Shown here one piece after another: positions 44,923 to 54,646 of a DNA stretch of 64,000 nucleotides. Source of the DNA: CAWIKY01 sp963836905 (GTDB lineage Bacteria; Pseudomonadota; Alphaproteobacteria; Caulobacterales; Hyphomonadaceae); NCBI GenBank assembly GCA_963836905.1, contig CAWIKY010000003.1, positions 186,001 to 250,000 on the forward strand. The letters are read 5' to 3'. Below the pieces are notes generated by a model, which was not told the origin of the DNA, made no database searches, and saw nothing but the letters and a program-made list of their open reading frames with translations. Position 1 is the first letter of the stretch. Each line of letters starts with the position of its first letter. The position numbers and the translations under genes are program-made.

Positions 44923-46215
44923 ATGCCAAAATTTAGACAGGGCGCGCTGTGCGCCCTGATCGCGGCTGCCTTTGCAGGCACTGCGGTCGCGGCCCCGTGC
45001 AACGGGCCAACAGGCAGCGCGCCAGCCATCGTGCCCGATGCGCCGCTGACACTCGATATGGCGCTAACGCAAATACGTTATGCGTCGCCAGATATTCGCC
45101 GCGCCGCGCTCGAAGCGCGCGCAAGCATTGCAGATGCCGACCAGGCCGGGCGGCGTCTCAACCCCTCTATCGGGCTTGAGGTCGAAAATTTCTCTGGCTC
45201 TGGCCCGCTTAGCGGGTTCGACCAGACCGAAACCACGCTCGCAATCGAGCAGACCTTTCAGCTTGGCGGAAAGCGCGGCAAACGTGAGCGCGCCGCTCGC
45301 GCCCGGGCCGCGCTGGCCGATGCGCAGTGCCGGGTCATTTTGAGAGAAACCGAATTAGAAGCCGCGTTGCTTTATCACGACCTGATTGCGGCTACCGAGT
45401 TGGCCGCGCTGGCGAGGGAGTCCGCCGACCTCGCCGTTTCTTTGGCGCAGACAGTCGCAAAACGGGTTGAGGCCGGGGCAGCCGCCCCACCTGAACGCTC
45501 TCGCGCCGATGCGGATGCGGCAGCTTTGAAAGCAGCCGCGCTTGCCGCCGAAGCTGAAATTGATCAGCGCCGCTATGAGTTGGCGGCCCTTTGGGGGAGC
45601 GCCAATCCGGAATTTGCGCCGCCTCGTTCTGCTCCACTGGAGGGGCCCGAAACACTCTCTGTCACGCGCGAACTGACCCAGCACCCCGCTGTCGCTGCGG
45701 CCAAAGCCAGCGCCAATGCCCGCGACGCAGAACAAATTGCCGCGCGCGCCGCAGGCGTACCTGATCTTACCCTCAGCGCAGGTGTCCGCCAGTTTGAAGA
45801 GACGGGCGATAATGCCTTCTTGCTCGGTGTCAGTGTTCCCATCCCGCTATTTGACCGCAACCGTGATGCCGCGCGCGCAGCAGGGCTACGCGCCGATGCC
45901 GAGCGGATTAGCGCCGTTGCAGTTGAGGCCAGATTGCGCTCGCAGCAGCAAGCCGCCGCAGCGCGCGTGCGCACGGCGCAGGCCCGTTTGGCACTGCTCG
46001 AAAATGATGCCTTACCCGCCGCCCGTTCTGCCTATGACGCCTCCGTCCAAGGCTATGCGGCAGGCCGTTTTGATCTCACATCCACTCTCGATGCCCGAAA
46101 GGGTCTGATTCATGCGGGCCTTGGCGTCATCGATGCCCGCCGCACCCTTAATGCCGACCTTATGCGCCTGAAAAGCCTGATTGGCGCGGCCCCCTTCAAT
46201 GGAGACTTCCAATGA
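44923..46215 (+). CDS. czcC: CzcC-type outer membrane efflux protein
   Basis: 430 residues with a signal peptide (AGTAVAAP). Two OEP repeats are visible: SPDIRRAALEARASIADA and AEAEIDQRRYELAALWG, then ELTQHPAVAAAKASANARD and YAAGRFDLTSTLDARKGL. It is the outer membrane channel of a heavy-metal RND system. It starts the metal efflux gene set; its stop overlaps the next start by 4 bp. Confidence 0.92.
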   Translation: MPKFRQGALCALIAAAFAGTAVAAPCNGPTGSAPAIVPDAPLTLDMALTQIRYASPDIRRAALEARASIADADQAGRRLNPSIGLEVENFSGSGPLSGFDQTETTLAIEQTFQLGGKRGKRERAARARAALADAQCRVILRETELEAALLYHDLIAATELAALARESADLAVSLAQTVAKRVEAGAAAPPERSRADADAAALKAAALAAEAEIDQRRYELAALWGSANPEFAPPRSAPLEGPETLSVTRELTQHPAVAAAKASANARDAEQIAARAAGVPDLTLSAGVRQFEETGDNAFLLGVSVPIPLFDRNRDAARAAGLRADAERISAVAVEARLRSQQQAAAARVRTAQARLALLENDALPAARSAYDASVQGYAAGRFDLTSTLDARKGLIHAGLGVIDARRTLNADLMRLKSLIGAAPFNGDFQ

Positions 46216-47478
46216 AACAGACATTCATTTTGACGACGGCCATGTTCGTTTTGGCCACACTACTTTCGGGATGCGGCAATGCAGGCTCGGATTCACATGG
46301 TTCACATGATGAGGCGCAGGTAAGCGCCAGCCCTGATCATGATGACCATGACAGCGCCAGTGATGGCCATGACGACCATGATGATGACCATGACGAGGCT
46401 GATGCCGATCTTGTTAAACTGACTGCTGACGCGGCCAGTGAAGCGGGTATTGAAACCGCCACGGTGATAGAAGGCGCAATCGCCCAATCGCTCAGCCTCC
46501 CAGCAGAAATCCGGTTTGATGCAGACCGCGTCGCCAATGTGTCGCCTAAGGTTAGCGGTGTCATCGGCAGGCTCTATGCAAGCGAAGGGGATCAAGTAGG
46601 CCGCGGCGATACGCTGGCCCTAATCCAAAGCCGGGAATTGGCGAGTCTTAAAAGCGGCTTATTTGACGGCGCAAACACGCAAATCTCTGGCCAGCAAAGC
46701 GCTCGCGCGTGAAGAAAAACTGTTCGCGGACAAGATTACGTCCGAAGCCGACCTTCAGAATGCACGCGCTGAATTTGAGGCAGCGAAAGCCGATAGCGAC
46801 GCGGCGGAAAATGAACTCCATGCCGCTGGCGTTAGTCATGCCGCCTTGGATCGGATTGCAACAGCAGCGGACGGCGATAATGCCAATGCCTATCTTACCG
46901 CCCCGATTGCCGGGACGGTTGTAAGGCGCACTGTAACCCTTGGCGAAACCGTGTCAGCCGGTGATGCGGGCGCTGATCCGCTCTTCACCCTTGTTGATGA
47001 CAGTGTCGTCTGGGCCGATATTGCGGTTTACAAACAAGATATTGGCCGTATCCGCATCGGCGCGCCCGTCGCGCTAAAGACCGATGACGGCGATGTGCTG
47101 GCCCAATCCACAATTGCGTTTGTTCTGCCGGTAATCAATGAGACCTCCCGCACCGCCACGGCGCGGGTGATCGTCGATAATCCGGACGGCAGTTTGCGTC
47201 CCGGCCAGTTTGTCACCGCGGATTTGAGCGTTGGCGCGCCGGAAAGTGTTTTGCGCGTTCCTGAGTCCGCCGTTCAGCTGGTTGAAGACAAACCATCTGT
47301 CTTCGTGCCCGTGGAGGGCGGATATGCCCCACGCCCGGTTATGACCGGGACAAAGTCCGGCGGATTTGTGGAGATACGCTCCGGCCTCGACGTAGGGGAG
47401 ACAATCGTCACGCGCGGCGCGTTCACCCTCAAAGCTCAACTCGAAAAAGACGCCTTTGGCGACGGCCACGGCCACTAG
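46212..47478 (+). CDS. czcB: CzcB-type periplasmic adaptor, frameshifted
   Basis: About 420 residues with one frame change near 46670. Lipoprotein signal (LLSGC). The mature N-terminus has a His/Asp-rich metal-binding stretch (HDDHDSASDGHDDHDDDHDE). Lipoyl and hairpin domains follow (NVSPKVSGVIGRLYASEGDQV, LTAPIAGTVVRRTVTLGETV) and the barrel domain FVLPVINETSRTATARVIV. It joins the pump to CzcC. The His-rich end may scavenge metal. Confidence 0.9.
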
Positions 47479-47489
47479 GATAATTTGAT

Positions 47490-50400
47490 ATGTTTAACTT
47501 TATGCACCGTATCGCCGGAGGGCGGCTTCTAGCTGCTATCGCGGCGCTCGCCATGACGCTTGGCGGACTATTTGCCTTCCGCGCTCTGCCCGTTGACGCC
47601 TTTCCAGATGTGACACCATTCATTGGTTCAGGTGTTCACCGAAACAGAAGGGCTCGCGCCCGAAGAGGTCGAGCGTTATGTCACCTATCCGATCGAAACT
47701 GCCATGTCGGGACTGCCAAAATTGGATCACATGCGCTCGGTCTCAAACTTTGGGCTATCCGTCGTCAATATCTATTTTGAAGACGGCACTGATGTGTATT
47801 TCGCGCGGCAGGTCGTGGGCGAACGGCTCGCGGAAGCGCGCGGCAATATCCCTGACGGTTTTGGTGACCCGCAAATGGGACCAATCTCAACAGGGTCTAG
47901 GAATTATTCTCTACTTCCGTCTCGAAGACTGCTTCGGGAACGCGCGACCTTGTGGAGATGCGAGAAATTCAGGACTGGATTGTCAAATACCAGCTCCAGA
48001 CCGTGCCGGGTGTTACCGAAGTATTGTCCCTTGGCGGTTATGAAAAGCAGTATCAAGTCCAGCTCGATCCTGATGCGCTTCTCGCATATGACATCCAAAT
48101 CGGCGATGTAATGACCGCTTTGGAGCGCGGTAATAAAACTGAAGGCGCGCAATTCCTCGAAATCGGCTCTGAGCAATATACGGTTCGCGGCGTTGGGTTG
48201 GCGCGCTCTGTCGACGATCTGGCAGAGATAGTTGTGAATGTGGATGATGGACGCCCGGTGCGCGTTCGTGATCTTGGCGACATTGTTATAGGTGGCGGTG
48301 TGCGCCAAGGTCTTGCCACGGCAAATGGTGAAGGCGAAGTCGTCGCAGGGTTGGTGCTCAAACTCTATGGCACCAATACGTCCGACGTTATTGCCCGCGT
48401 TCAGACACGCTTTGACGCTATCAATCAAAACTTGCCGGATGGCGTCACGGCCGTGCCCTATTATGATCAGGGCACGCTGGTCAATAAGGCGGCAGCGACC
48501 GTAACAACGGCGCTATGGCAAGGCGCACTGCTGGTGGCCCTTGTCGTGTTTGTCTTTCTTGGCGGCTGGCGTCCAAGCCTTGTTGTCGTTCTCTCGATTC
48601 CATTTTCTGTCGGCTTTGCCTTCATCGCCATGCAATGGCTCGGCATTAGCGCCAATCTCATGTCGCTGGGCGGTGTTGCAATCGCCATCGGCATGATGGT
48701 GGACGGGGCCATCGTAATCGCTGAAAATGTGGACAGGGGTTTTCGCACAAGTGACGCGTCTGAGGATCAACGCGATATCGTGGCCCGCTCCACCGCAGAG
48801 GTGATTGCGCCGCTTATCGCCGCCGTCACCGTTGTCATAGTAGTGTTCCTACCGCTCTTCTCGCTCCAAGGCGTGGAAGGCAAAACCTTCCGGCCACTGG
48901 CCGCTTCAGCGGCCCTCGCCATGACCGGGTCTCTCTTCTATGCCGCGCTGATTGCACCGTCGCTCGCCAATGGCGTGATGCGCCGCAGCCAAAAACAAGG
49001 GGAACATCGCCCCGGATGGATTGCGCGCACCGTGAGCCGCACCGCAGGGTTTTTTGTGAGGCAGCGGCTGGCCGCAATTGCTTTGGCCGCTGTCCTTCTG
49101 CTCGCAGGCGGGCTTGCAGGATCACGGCTCGGGTCTGAATTTACGCCGTCGCTGGAAGAGGGCGATATTTTGCTGCGCGTGACTATGGCACCGTCAATCT
49201 CTCTAACTGAGGCGGCGGACACTACCACGCGCGTTGAAAAGCGGCTGCTAACCACATTCCCTGAAATAAAATCCATCGTAACCCGTATCGGGCGCGGCGA
49301 AGTCGGCGCCCATGCGGACCCAACCAATAGCGCGGAAGCCTTTGTGGAACTCAAGACCCAGGGCTGAATGGCGCGAAGGCTTTACCGCCGGAGGATTTGC
49401 GAACAGCGATTTCAGAAAACCTTGAAGGCGTCCCAGGCATTGTCGTCAATATCGGACAGCCCATTGCGATGTCCGTGGACGAACTCTTAACTGGTACGCG
49501 CGCTGAACTGGCGGTCAAAATATTTGGCCCGGACAGCGACGTGCTGCTAGACAAATCACAGGACTTGCAAGCTATTTTGCAGCAAGTGGACGGCGCTGCT
49601 GAAGTGCAGGCCGACCAGATCACAGGCGCGCCGCAGCTCGTGGTGCGTGTCGATCGCGCGGCCCTCGGGCGTTATGGTCTCGATGTTGAAGATGCGCTTG
49701 ATGCGTTGCGGGCTTCGGTTGGCGGCGCGGAAGCGGGCGCCTTGTTTGAAGGCGTGCGCCAGTTTCCGATTGTCGTGCGATTTGATGAAGATAGCCGCGA
49801 TACACCGGAAGCCATCCGCCGCATCATCTTGAAGTCGCCAACGGGTGCGCAAGTGCCCTTGGAAAGTGTCGCTAGTATCGAAACGGTTATTGGACCACGC
49901 CAGATTACCCGCGAGGATGGCGAGCGCTTTATAACTGTGCAGTCGAATGTGCGGGGCCGCGACATCGGCTCGTTTGTGACAGAAGCGCAAGCCCTGACGG
50001 ACGCCAATCTTGATTTGCCCGCAGGCTATCGCGTGGTCTGGGGCGGTCAGTTTGAATTGCAGCAACAGGCCAATGCGCGTTTCGCAGTCGTGATTCCAAT
50101 CACGCTGGGAATCGTCCTTCTAATCCTGCTTCTCACCTTTGGCCGATTAAAATCAGCGATCCTAATCCTACTAAATATTCCGCTGGCTCTAACAGGCGGC
50201 GCTTTGGCGCTTTGGCTCACCGGACTGCCAGTCTCTGTGCCTGCGACGGTTGGCTTTATTGCCTTGTTCGGCATCGCGCTTGGCAACGGCATGGTGCTGG
50301 TCAGCTTCATGGACGACTTTGCCCGCGCCGGGCGCGACCGGGATGCTCTGGCCATTGAAGCGGCGGGTCTCAGGGCGCGCCCCGTTTTGATGACAGCGAT

Positions 50401-50620
50401 GACGACCGCTTTGGGCCTTGCGCCCTTGCTGTTTGCCACCGGGGTTGGCGCAGAAGTGCAGCGGCCTTTGGCAACGGTTGTGACAGGCGGGCTTGTTTCA
50501 TCAACGCTCCTGACTCTGCTGGTCATGCCTGCCTTGCATCGCTGGTTCGCGCCAAAGCCAGACACCCATCATTCCCTGCTTGAAACGCCGCACAGCCCCG
50601 AGGCTGTTCCGGCTGAATAA
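47490..50620 (+). CDS. czcA: CzcA-type heavy-metal RND pump, frameshifted
   Basis: About 1040 residues split by frame changes near 47630, 47910 and 49365. The N-terminal helix starts MFNFMHRIAGGRLLAAI, then VEPFTEEGLAPEEVERYVT-like porter sequence. The TM4 proton-relay stretch is GGVAIAIGMMVDGAIVIAEN. This combines the IAIG of copper-type pumps with the DG of Zn/Co-type pumps, so the metal is uncertain. The C-terminal half is readable to DTHHSLLETPHSPEAVPAE. It exports metal using the proton gradient. Confidence 0.9.
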
Positions 50621-50676
50621 CTCACATGGCCTTGGCGGCTAACGCTGCCAAGACACACTATTTTTGGAGAAGACTT

Positions 50677-52722
50677 ATGGAGACCCCTAGACCACACAGA
50701 TCATGACCATGATGCGGCGGTCATGGTCATAATCATGGCGATGTTATTAGCCGCATTATTGGACCACGCGCCGAAATCATTTTTGCTGGATTGGCAGGGG
50801 TTTGCCTGCTGACAGGCTGGCTTGGCCCCAAGCTCGGCGTTCTGCCAGACACGGCTGGCTTTGGCTTTCTGCTCGCCGCCTATTTCTTTGGTGGATATTT
50901 TGCCTTGCGCGAAGCGCTCGGCAAATTGCTGAAGGGCCAGTTCCAGATTGACTTCCTGATGTTGGTGGCTGCCACTGGGGCTGCCATTCTTGGCGAATGG
51001 GCAGAAGGCGCGTTTCTTCTCTTCCTCTTTGCCATTGGCCACGCCCTCGAAAACTACGCCATGGCGCGGGCGCGCAATGCAATCTCGGCACTGGCTGATC
51101 TTGCCCCGGATGAAGCGCTTGTGCGGCGCGGCGAGACGACAGAAACCATCCCGATTGATGAGTTGGTCGTTGGGGATGTCGTGATTGTGCGCTCCAATGA
51201 GCGCCTGCCAGCGGATGGCTTTGTGGTCAGCGGGCAAAGCGCGGTCAACCAAGCGCCGATTACAGGCGAAAGCGCTCCCGTGGACAAACGGCCTGTATCT
51301 GACCGCGCCAAGGCGGCCAATAATCCAGATGCGCTCAAGCCCGAAAGCCGTGTGTTTGCCGGATCAATCAATGGGTCAGGCAGTCTGGACATTGAAGTTA
51401 CGAAACTGTCGGGCGAGACGACGCTGGCGCGTGTTGTCACCATGGTCAGTGAAGCTGAGACACGGCAATCCCCAACGCAGAGTTTTACCAAAAAGTTTGA
51501 ACGCATATTTGTGCCCTGCGTTATTGTCTTGGCGGTCGTTACGTCGCTCGCTTTTCTGGTTGTGGACGAGACCGCGTCTCAGAGTTTTTACCGGGCTATG
51601 GCCGTGCTCGTGGCCGCCAGTCCGTGCGCGCTTGCCATCGCAACACCGAGTGCAATTCTGTCCGGCGTCGCCCGCGCAGCACGCGGCGGTGTGTTGATCA
51701 AGGGTGGCGCACCGCTGGAATCGCTTGGTCGTCTTGACGCGATCGCCTTTGATAAAACTGGCACATTGACGGAAGGCGAGCCGCGACTGGTCGATATTGT
51801 CCCTTATGGCGATGTTGATGAAACGACATTGCTAAGCGTTAGCGCCGCAGTCGAAACACTGAGTGATCATCCTTTGGCTGAAGCCGTTGTGCGCGACGCT
51901 AGAACACACCTTGGGTCAGTTCCCGGCGGTGCCTCGGATTTCGCCAGTATTACCGGGCGCGGTGTGTCTGCGCTCTATGACGGCCAGATTGTGCATATCG
52001 GTAAATCGGCTTTGTTCGATGAGGTGGACGGCGAGCCGGTGCCAGATGAGTTGGCTGCGATTGTAAATTCGCTATCGGCCAATGGCCGCACGACAATGAT
52101 TGTCCGCCACGGCAATGCTTATCTGGGCGCAATTGGCTTGATGGACACGCCGCGCGAAGCTGCCAAAAGCGTTATTGCGCGCCTTCGCGAGATTGGTGTC
52201 ACCCGTATGATGATGATTTCCGGCGATAATCAGAATGTCGCTGATGCGGTAGCGCGCGAGGTAGGCTTGGACGAAGCCTTTGGTGATCTGATGCCGGAGG
52301 ACAAGGTCACTAAGATCAAGTCGTTGAAAGAAGGCCGAGGCGTCGCCATGGTCGGTGACGGTGTTAATGACGCACCCGCCATGGCCAATGCGACGGTCGG
52401 GATCGCCATGGGCGCTGCGGGATCTGATGTAGCGCTCGAAACTGCCGACATCGCTTTAATGGCCGATGACCTTGAAACACTGCCTTTTGCCGTTGGCCTT
52501 AGCCGTGCGACCAGCCGTATTATCCGGCAAAATCTCTGGGCGAGTCTCGGAATTGTCGCGCTTCTAATTCCGGCGACGCTGTTCGGACTCGGAATAGGTC
52601 CGGCTGTACTTATTCATGAGGGGTCCACCCTTATCGTCGTTTTCAATGCGCTAAGGCTGCTCGCTTATCGGCGCGATGCAAGCCAACAGCCACCACACAC
52701 TTCATTCGACGAAGATTCTTAG
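50677..52722 (+). CDS. P1B-4 type metal-transporting ATPase (CoaT/CzcP-like), frameshifted at the N-terminus
   Basis: About 680 residues. From ATG 50677, two small frame changes near 50687 and 50720 reveal a His-rich start (DHTDHDHDA, GHGHNHGD). The intact part has TGES (QAPITGESAPVDK), SPC in the metal-site helix (ASPCALAIATPSAIL), DKTGTLTEG, MISGDN, MVGDGVNDAPAMA, and HEGSTLIVVFNALRLL in TM6. SPC with HEGST defines P1B-4 pumps, which export Co, Zn, Fe or similar. It has no N-terminal CxxC domain. Lies after czcA, like czcP in Cupriavidus. Confidence 0.9.
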
Positions 52723-52734
52723 AGGAGTATTTTT

Positions 52735-53127
52735 ATGTCAATCAATCGACCGAGAAGTCTCCTCGACCCTAATGACGTAGGTGTGTTGATACTGCCAAAT
52801 TTACCAAGCGAGTTTTCAAGCCGACTAAAGACGTTGCAAAAATCGGGTATCGAGTGCTTTGAAATTGCAAGTATTGACAAGGCAGCCTGGAAGGACCCTG
52901 ACGTTTGGGGTTTGATGGAGACTCCAAAATGGCGGCAATTACTGATAATTGCTAACGATGTCGGGACATATGAAATTGGCCTTGTGACCATGGCCTTGGA
53001 GAAAGGCTTCAATGTTTTCTTTGTTTCACCCAATCTTGATGGGGCCGACCTGCGCGCGCAAAGACTGAGGCAAGCGAGTGCTGTTCTTGTCTCAATTGAT
53101 GATGTCGTCGCGGAGCTGAGTCTTTGA
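52735..53127 (+). CDS. unrecognised protein, isochorismatase-like in pattern
   Basis: 130 residues, 12 bp after the P-type ATPase stop. It has a Rossmann-like pattern: KWRQLLIIANDVGTYEIGLVT, then MALEKGFNVFFVSPNLDG and an end QASAVLVSIDDVVAELSL. The strand-helix-strand order resembles isochorismatase-type hydrolases, but the usual catalytic Cys at the start of the helix is not seen (DVGTYE). It may be non-catalytic or an unrelated fold. Probably expressed with the ATPase. A 15-nt palindrome (GAAAGTG-T-CACTTTC) directly follows its stop. Confidence 0.45.
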   Translation: MSINRPRSLLDPNDVGVLILPNLPSEFSSRLKTLQKSGIECFEIASIDKAAWKDPDVWGLMETPKWRQLLIIANDVGTYEIGLVTMALEKGFNVFFVSPNLDGADLRAQRLRQASAVLVSIDDVVAELSL

Positions 53128-53293
53128 AAGTGTCACTTTCACTCCAAATGTTTGAACGCGCTAGTCAAATCATGGCGCTTGTATTTGGTGTCCGCGTGAC
53201 AACCTTGAAAACGTAGAACTCTCAAAGTCTTGTCACAAAAGAGTGGGGTCAGTTTCGGCTGGTCAATCCAACGGATTTCACTAGAGTGATCAC

Positions 53294-54544
53294 ATGCACA
53301 TAGACCCGAGTGATGATGTATTGAAAGGATGGCTGAGCCAGTTTGATGGCAAAGACAGAGACCTTGCTGTCGAATTGATTGATAATCTTCTTTATGTCAG
53401 CGCAGATGATTTTCAGCAGCGCATATTGCACATGCTGCGTGCATTGCCTCTAACGCATGCTGGGCCATTTGGTCTTTATGTGGAGCGAAAAGTCAGGCGC
53501 TATAACGGCGTCCCAAACAGACTTTTCCAAGAGCCTCAACGCAAAATAAAGCGATCAATTGGCGGCGGCCCAAGGCCTGTTGATTCCACCCATGCTGGGC
53601 GGCACGAGGTTGGAAGTGAAGGTATATTGGCCCACATCGCGACCCAAATTCAACGCGGCGATGCGCAAAATTTTTACAATCACCCTGGACCCAATGCCAT
53701 TCGCCGGAACCAGATCAGACATTTCGTGCTTATTACGGACTTTATCGGCACGGGCAATCAGGCGTCCGAATACCTCGAAGCAGCTTGGCGCAATGCGTCC
53801 ACGAAATCGTGGGTCTCAGGTGGGTTTGTAAAATTCATCGTGAATTGCCATTCGGCCACCGCGCAAGGACGCGCAAAAATATTGAGTCATAATTGCCGGC
53901 CCGAACTGATTGAGCATCAAGCGGCTCCCACCCTCAGCTCGCTGGCACCTTATCGACGAACGGCTCTGGCCCAGTTGTGTGAACGATATGGCCCAACATA
54001 CTCTGAAGCCAAGGGCATTCCATCGCTAGGCTATGGCAATTGCGGCGCGCTGATTGCCTTTGCTCACGGCGTTCCGAATAACGCGCCGCGTCTGCTTTTC
54101 AAAAGGGGACGTAAATGGGAGCCGCTTTTTGCAGGGCGTGTAACATCGGCCGTCCAGCCTTTGCGCCGACAAGAGAAAACGGCGTCAATTGCGCGCCGCC
54201 TGGGTCGATCGTCAGAGTCTCGCCTTGCCCGATTGGCACAGGCGCAAGGCCTCCCCGCTGGGAGTGATGAAACACTACTTGTTCTTGCCGCGTTAAAACG
54301 CAGGCCACGAACGGTTCAAACCGTTTCATCACGTACAGAATTACCGATTGTCGAAGTTGACGCCGCAATTGTGCGCGCACGCGCAGCTGGGTGGATTGGC
54401 GCTGATAATCGTCTCACCCAACAAGCCTATACGGAACTGGAGGTTCTAAGAGAAAAACTGGCACCCGCGCCCTCACGCTTTCAGGGTAAGCGCGGATATT
54501 ATGTGCCACAGAGTTTGAGAGCGCCATTGGATCAGTTTAGCTAA
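53294..54544 (+). CDS. phosphoribosyltransferase-winged helix protein of a retron-like system
   Basis: 416 residues, no signal or membrane segment. The central part carries a PRPP-binding-like loop (HFVLITDFIGTGNQASEYLE, about residues 140-159), the pattern of phosphoribosyltransferases. The C-terminal quarter reads as a winged helix (LLVLAALKRRPRTVQTVSS, LPIVEVDAAIVRARAAGWIG). PRTase-like proteins with a DNA-binding end are described as retron accessory effectors (type III, from memory). It precedes the reverse transcriptase on the same strand. The toxin/effector role is inferred from that context. Confidence 0.75.
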   Translation: MHIDPSDDVLKGWLSQFDGKDRDLAVELIDNLLYVSADDFQQRILHMLRALPLTHAGPFGLYVERKVRRYNGVPNRLFQEPQRKIKRSIGGGPRPVDSTHAGRHEVGSEGILAHIATQIQRGDAQNFYNHPGPNAIRRNQIRHFVLITDFIGTGNQASEYLEAAWRNASTKSWVSGGFVKFIVNCHSATAQGRAKILSHNCRPELIEHQAAPTLSSLAPYRRTALAQLCERYGPTYSEAKGIPSLGYGNCGALIAFAHGVPNNAPRLLFKRGRKWEPLFAGRVTSAVQPLRRQEKTASIARRLGRSSESRLARLAQAQGLPAGSDETLLVLAALKRRPRTVQTVSSRTELPIVEVDAAIVRARAAGWIGADNRLTQQAYTELEVLREKLAPAPSRFQGKRGYYVPQSLRAPLDQFS

Positions 54545-54545
54545 T

Positions 54546-54646
54546 GCCCGGTCTGTTTCAGGCAGGGCTCGGTGGATTGCTTAGCTTCATCGGCGGCAAT
54601 CCGGCCTCGGGCAGCGTTTTTCGCTCGCCTGCGTTAAAGCGGCCTC
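54546..54646 (+). ncRNA. candidate retron msr-msd RNA
   Basis: The 102-bp gap between the PRTase stop and RT start can fold well. A 7-bp stem GGATTGC (54574-54580) / GCAATCC (54596-54602) encloses a loop with TTAGC, the sequence context of the branching G in known retrons. An outer pairing GCCCG (54546-54550) / CGGGC (about 54608-54612) and a hairpin GGCAGCG-TTTTT-CGCT(C)GCC (54610-54629) are also present. The two cannot all form at once because they share bases. It is also crossed by a 62-codon ORF (54544-54732), so an RNA is not proven. Confidence 0.5.

Noticed and set aside
53119..53150. Palindrome GAAAGTG-T-CACTTTC as terminator
   Set aside because: It has a 1-nt centre and no T-tract, so it cannot be called a rho-independent terminator; it might be a protein-binding site.
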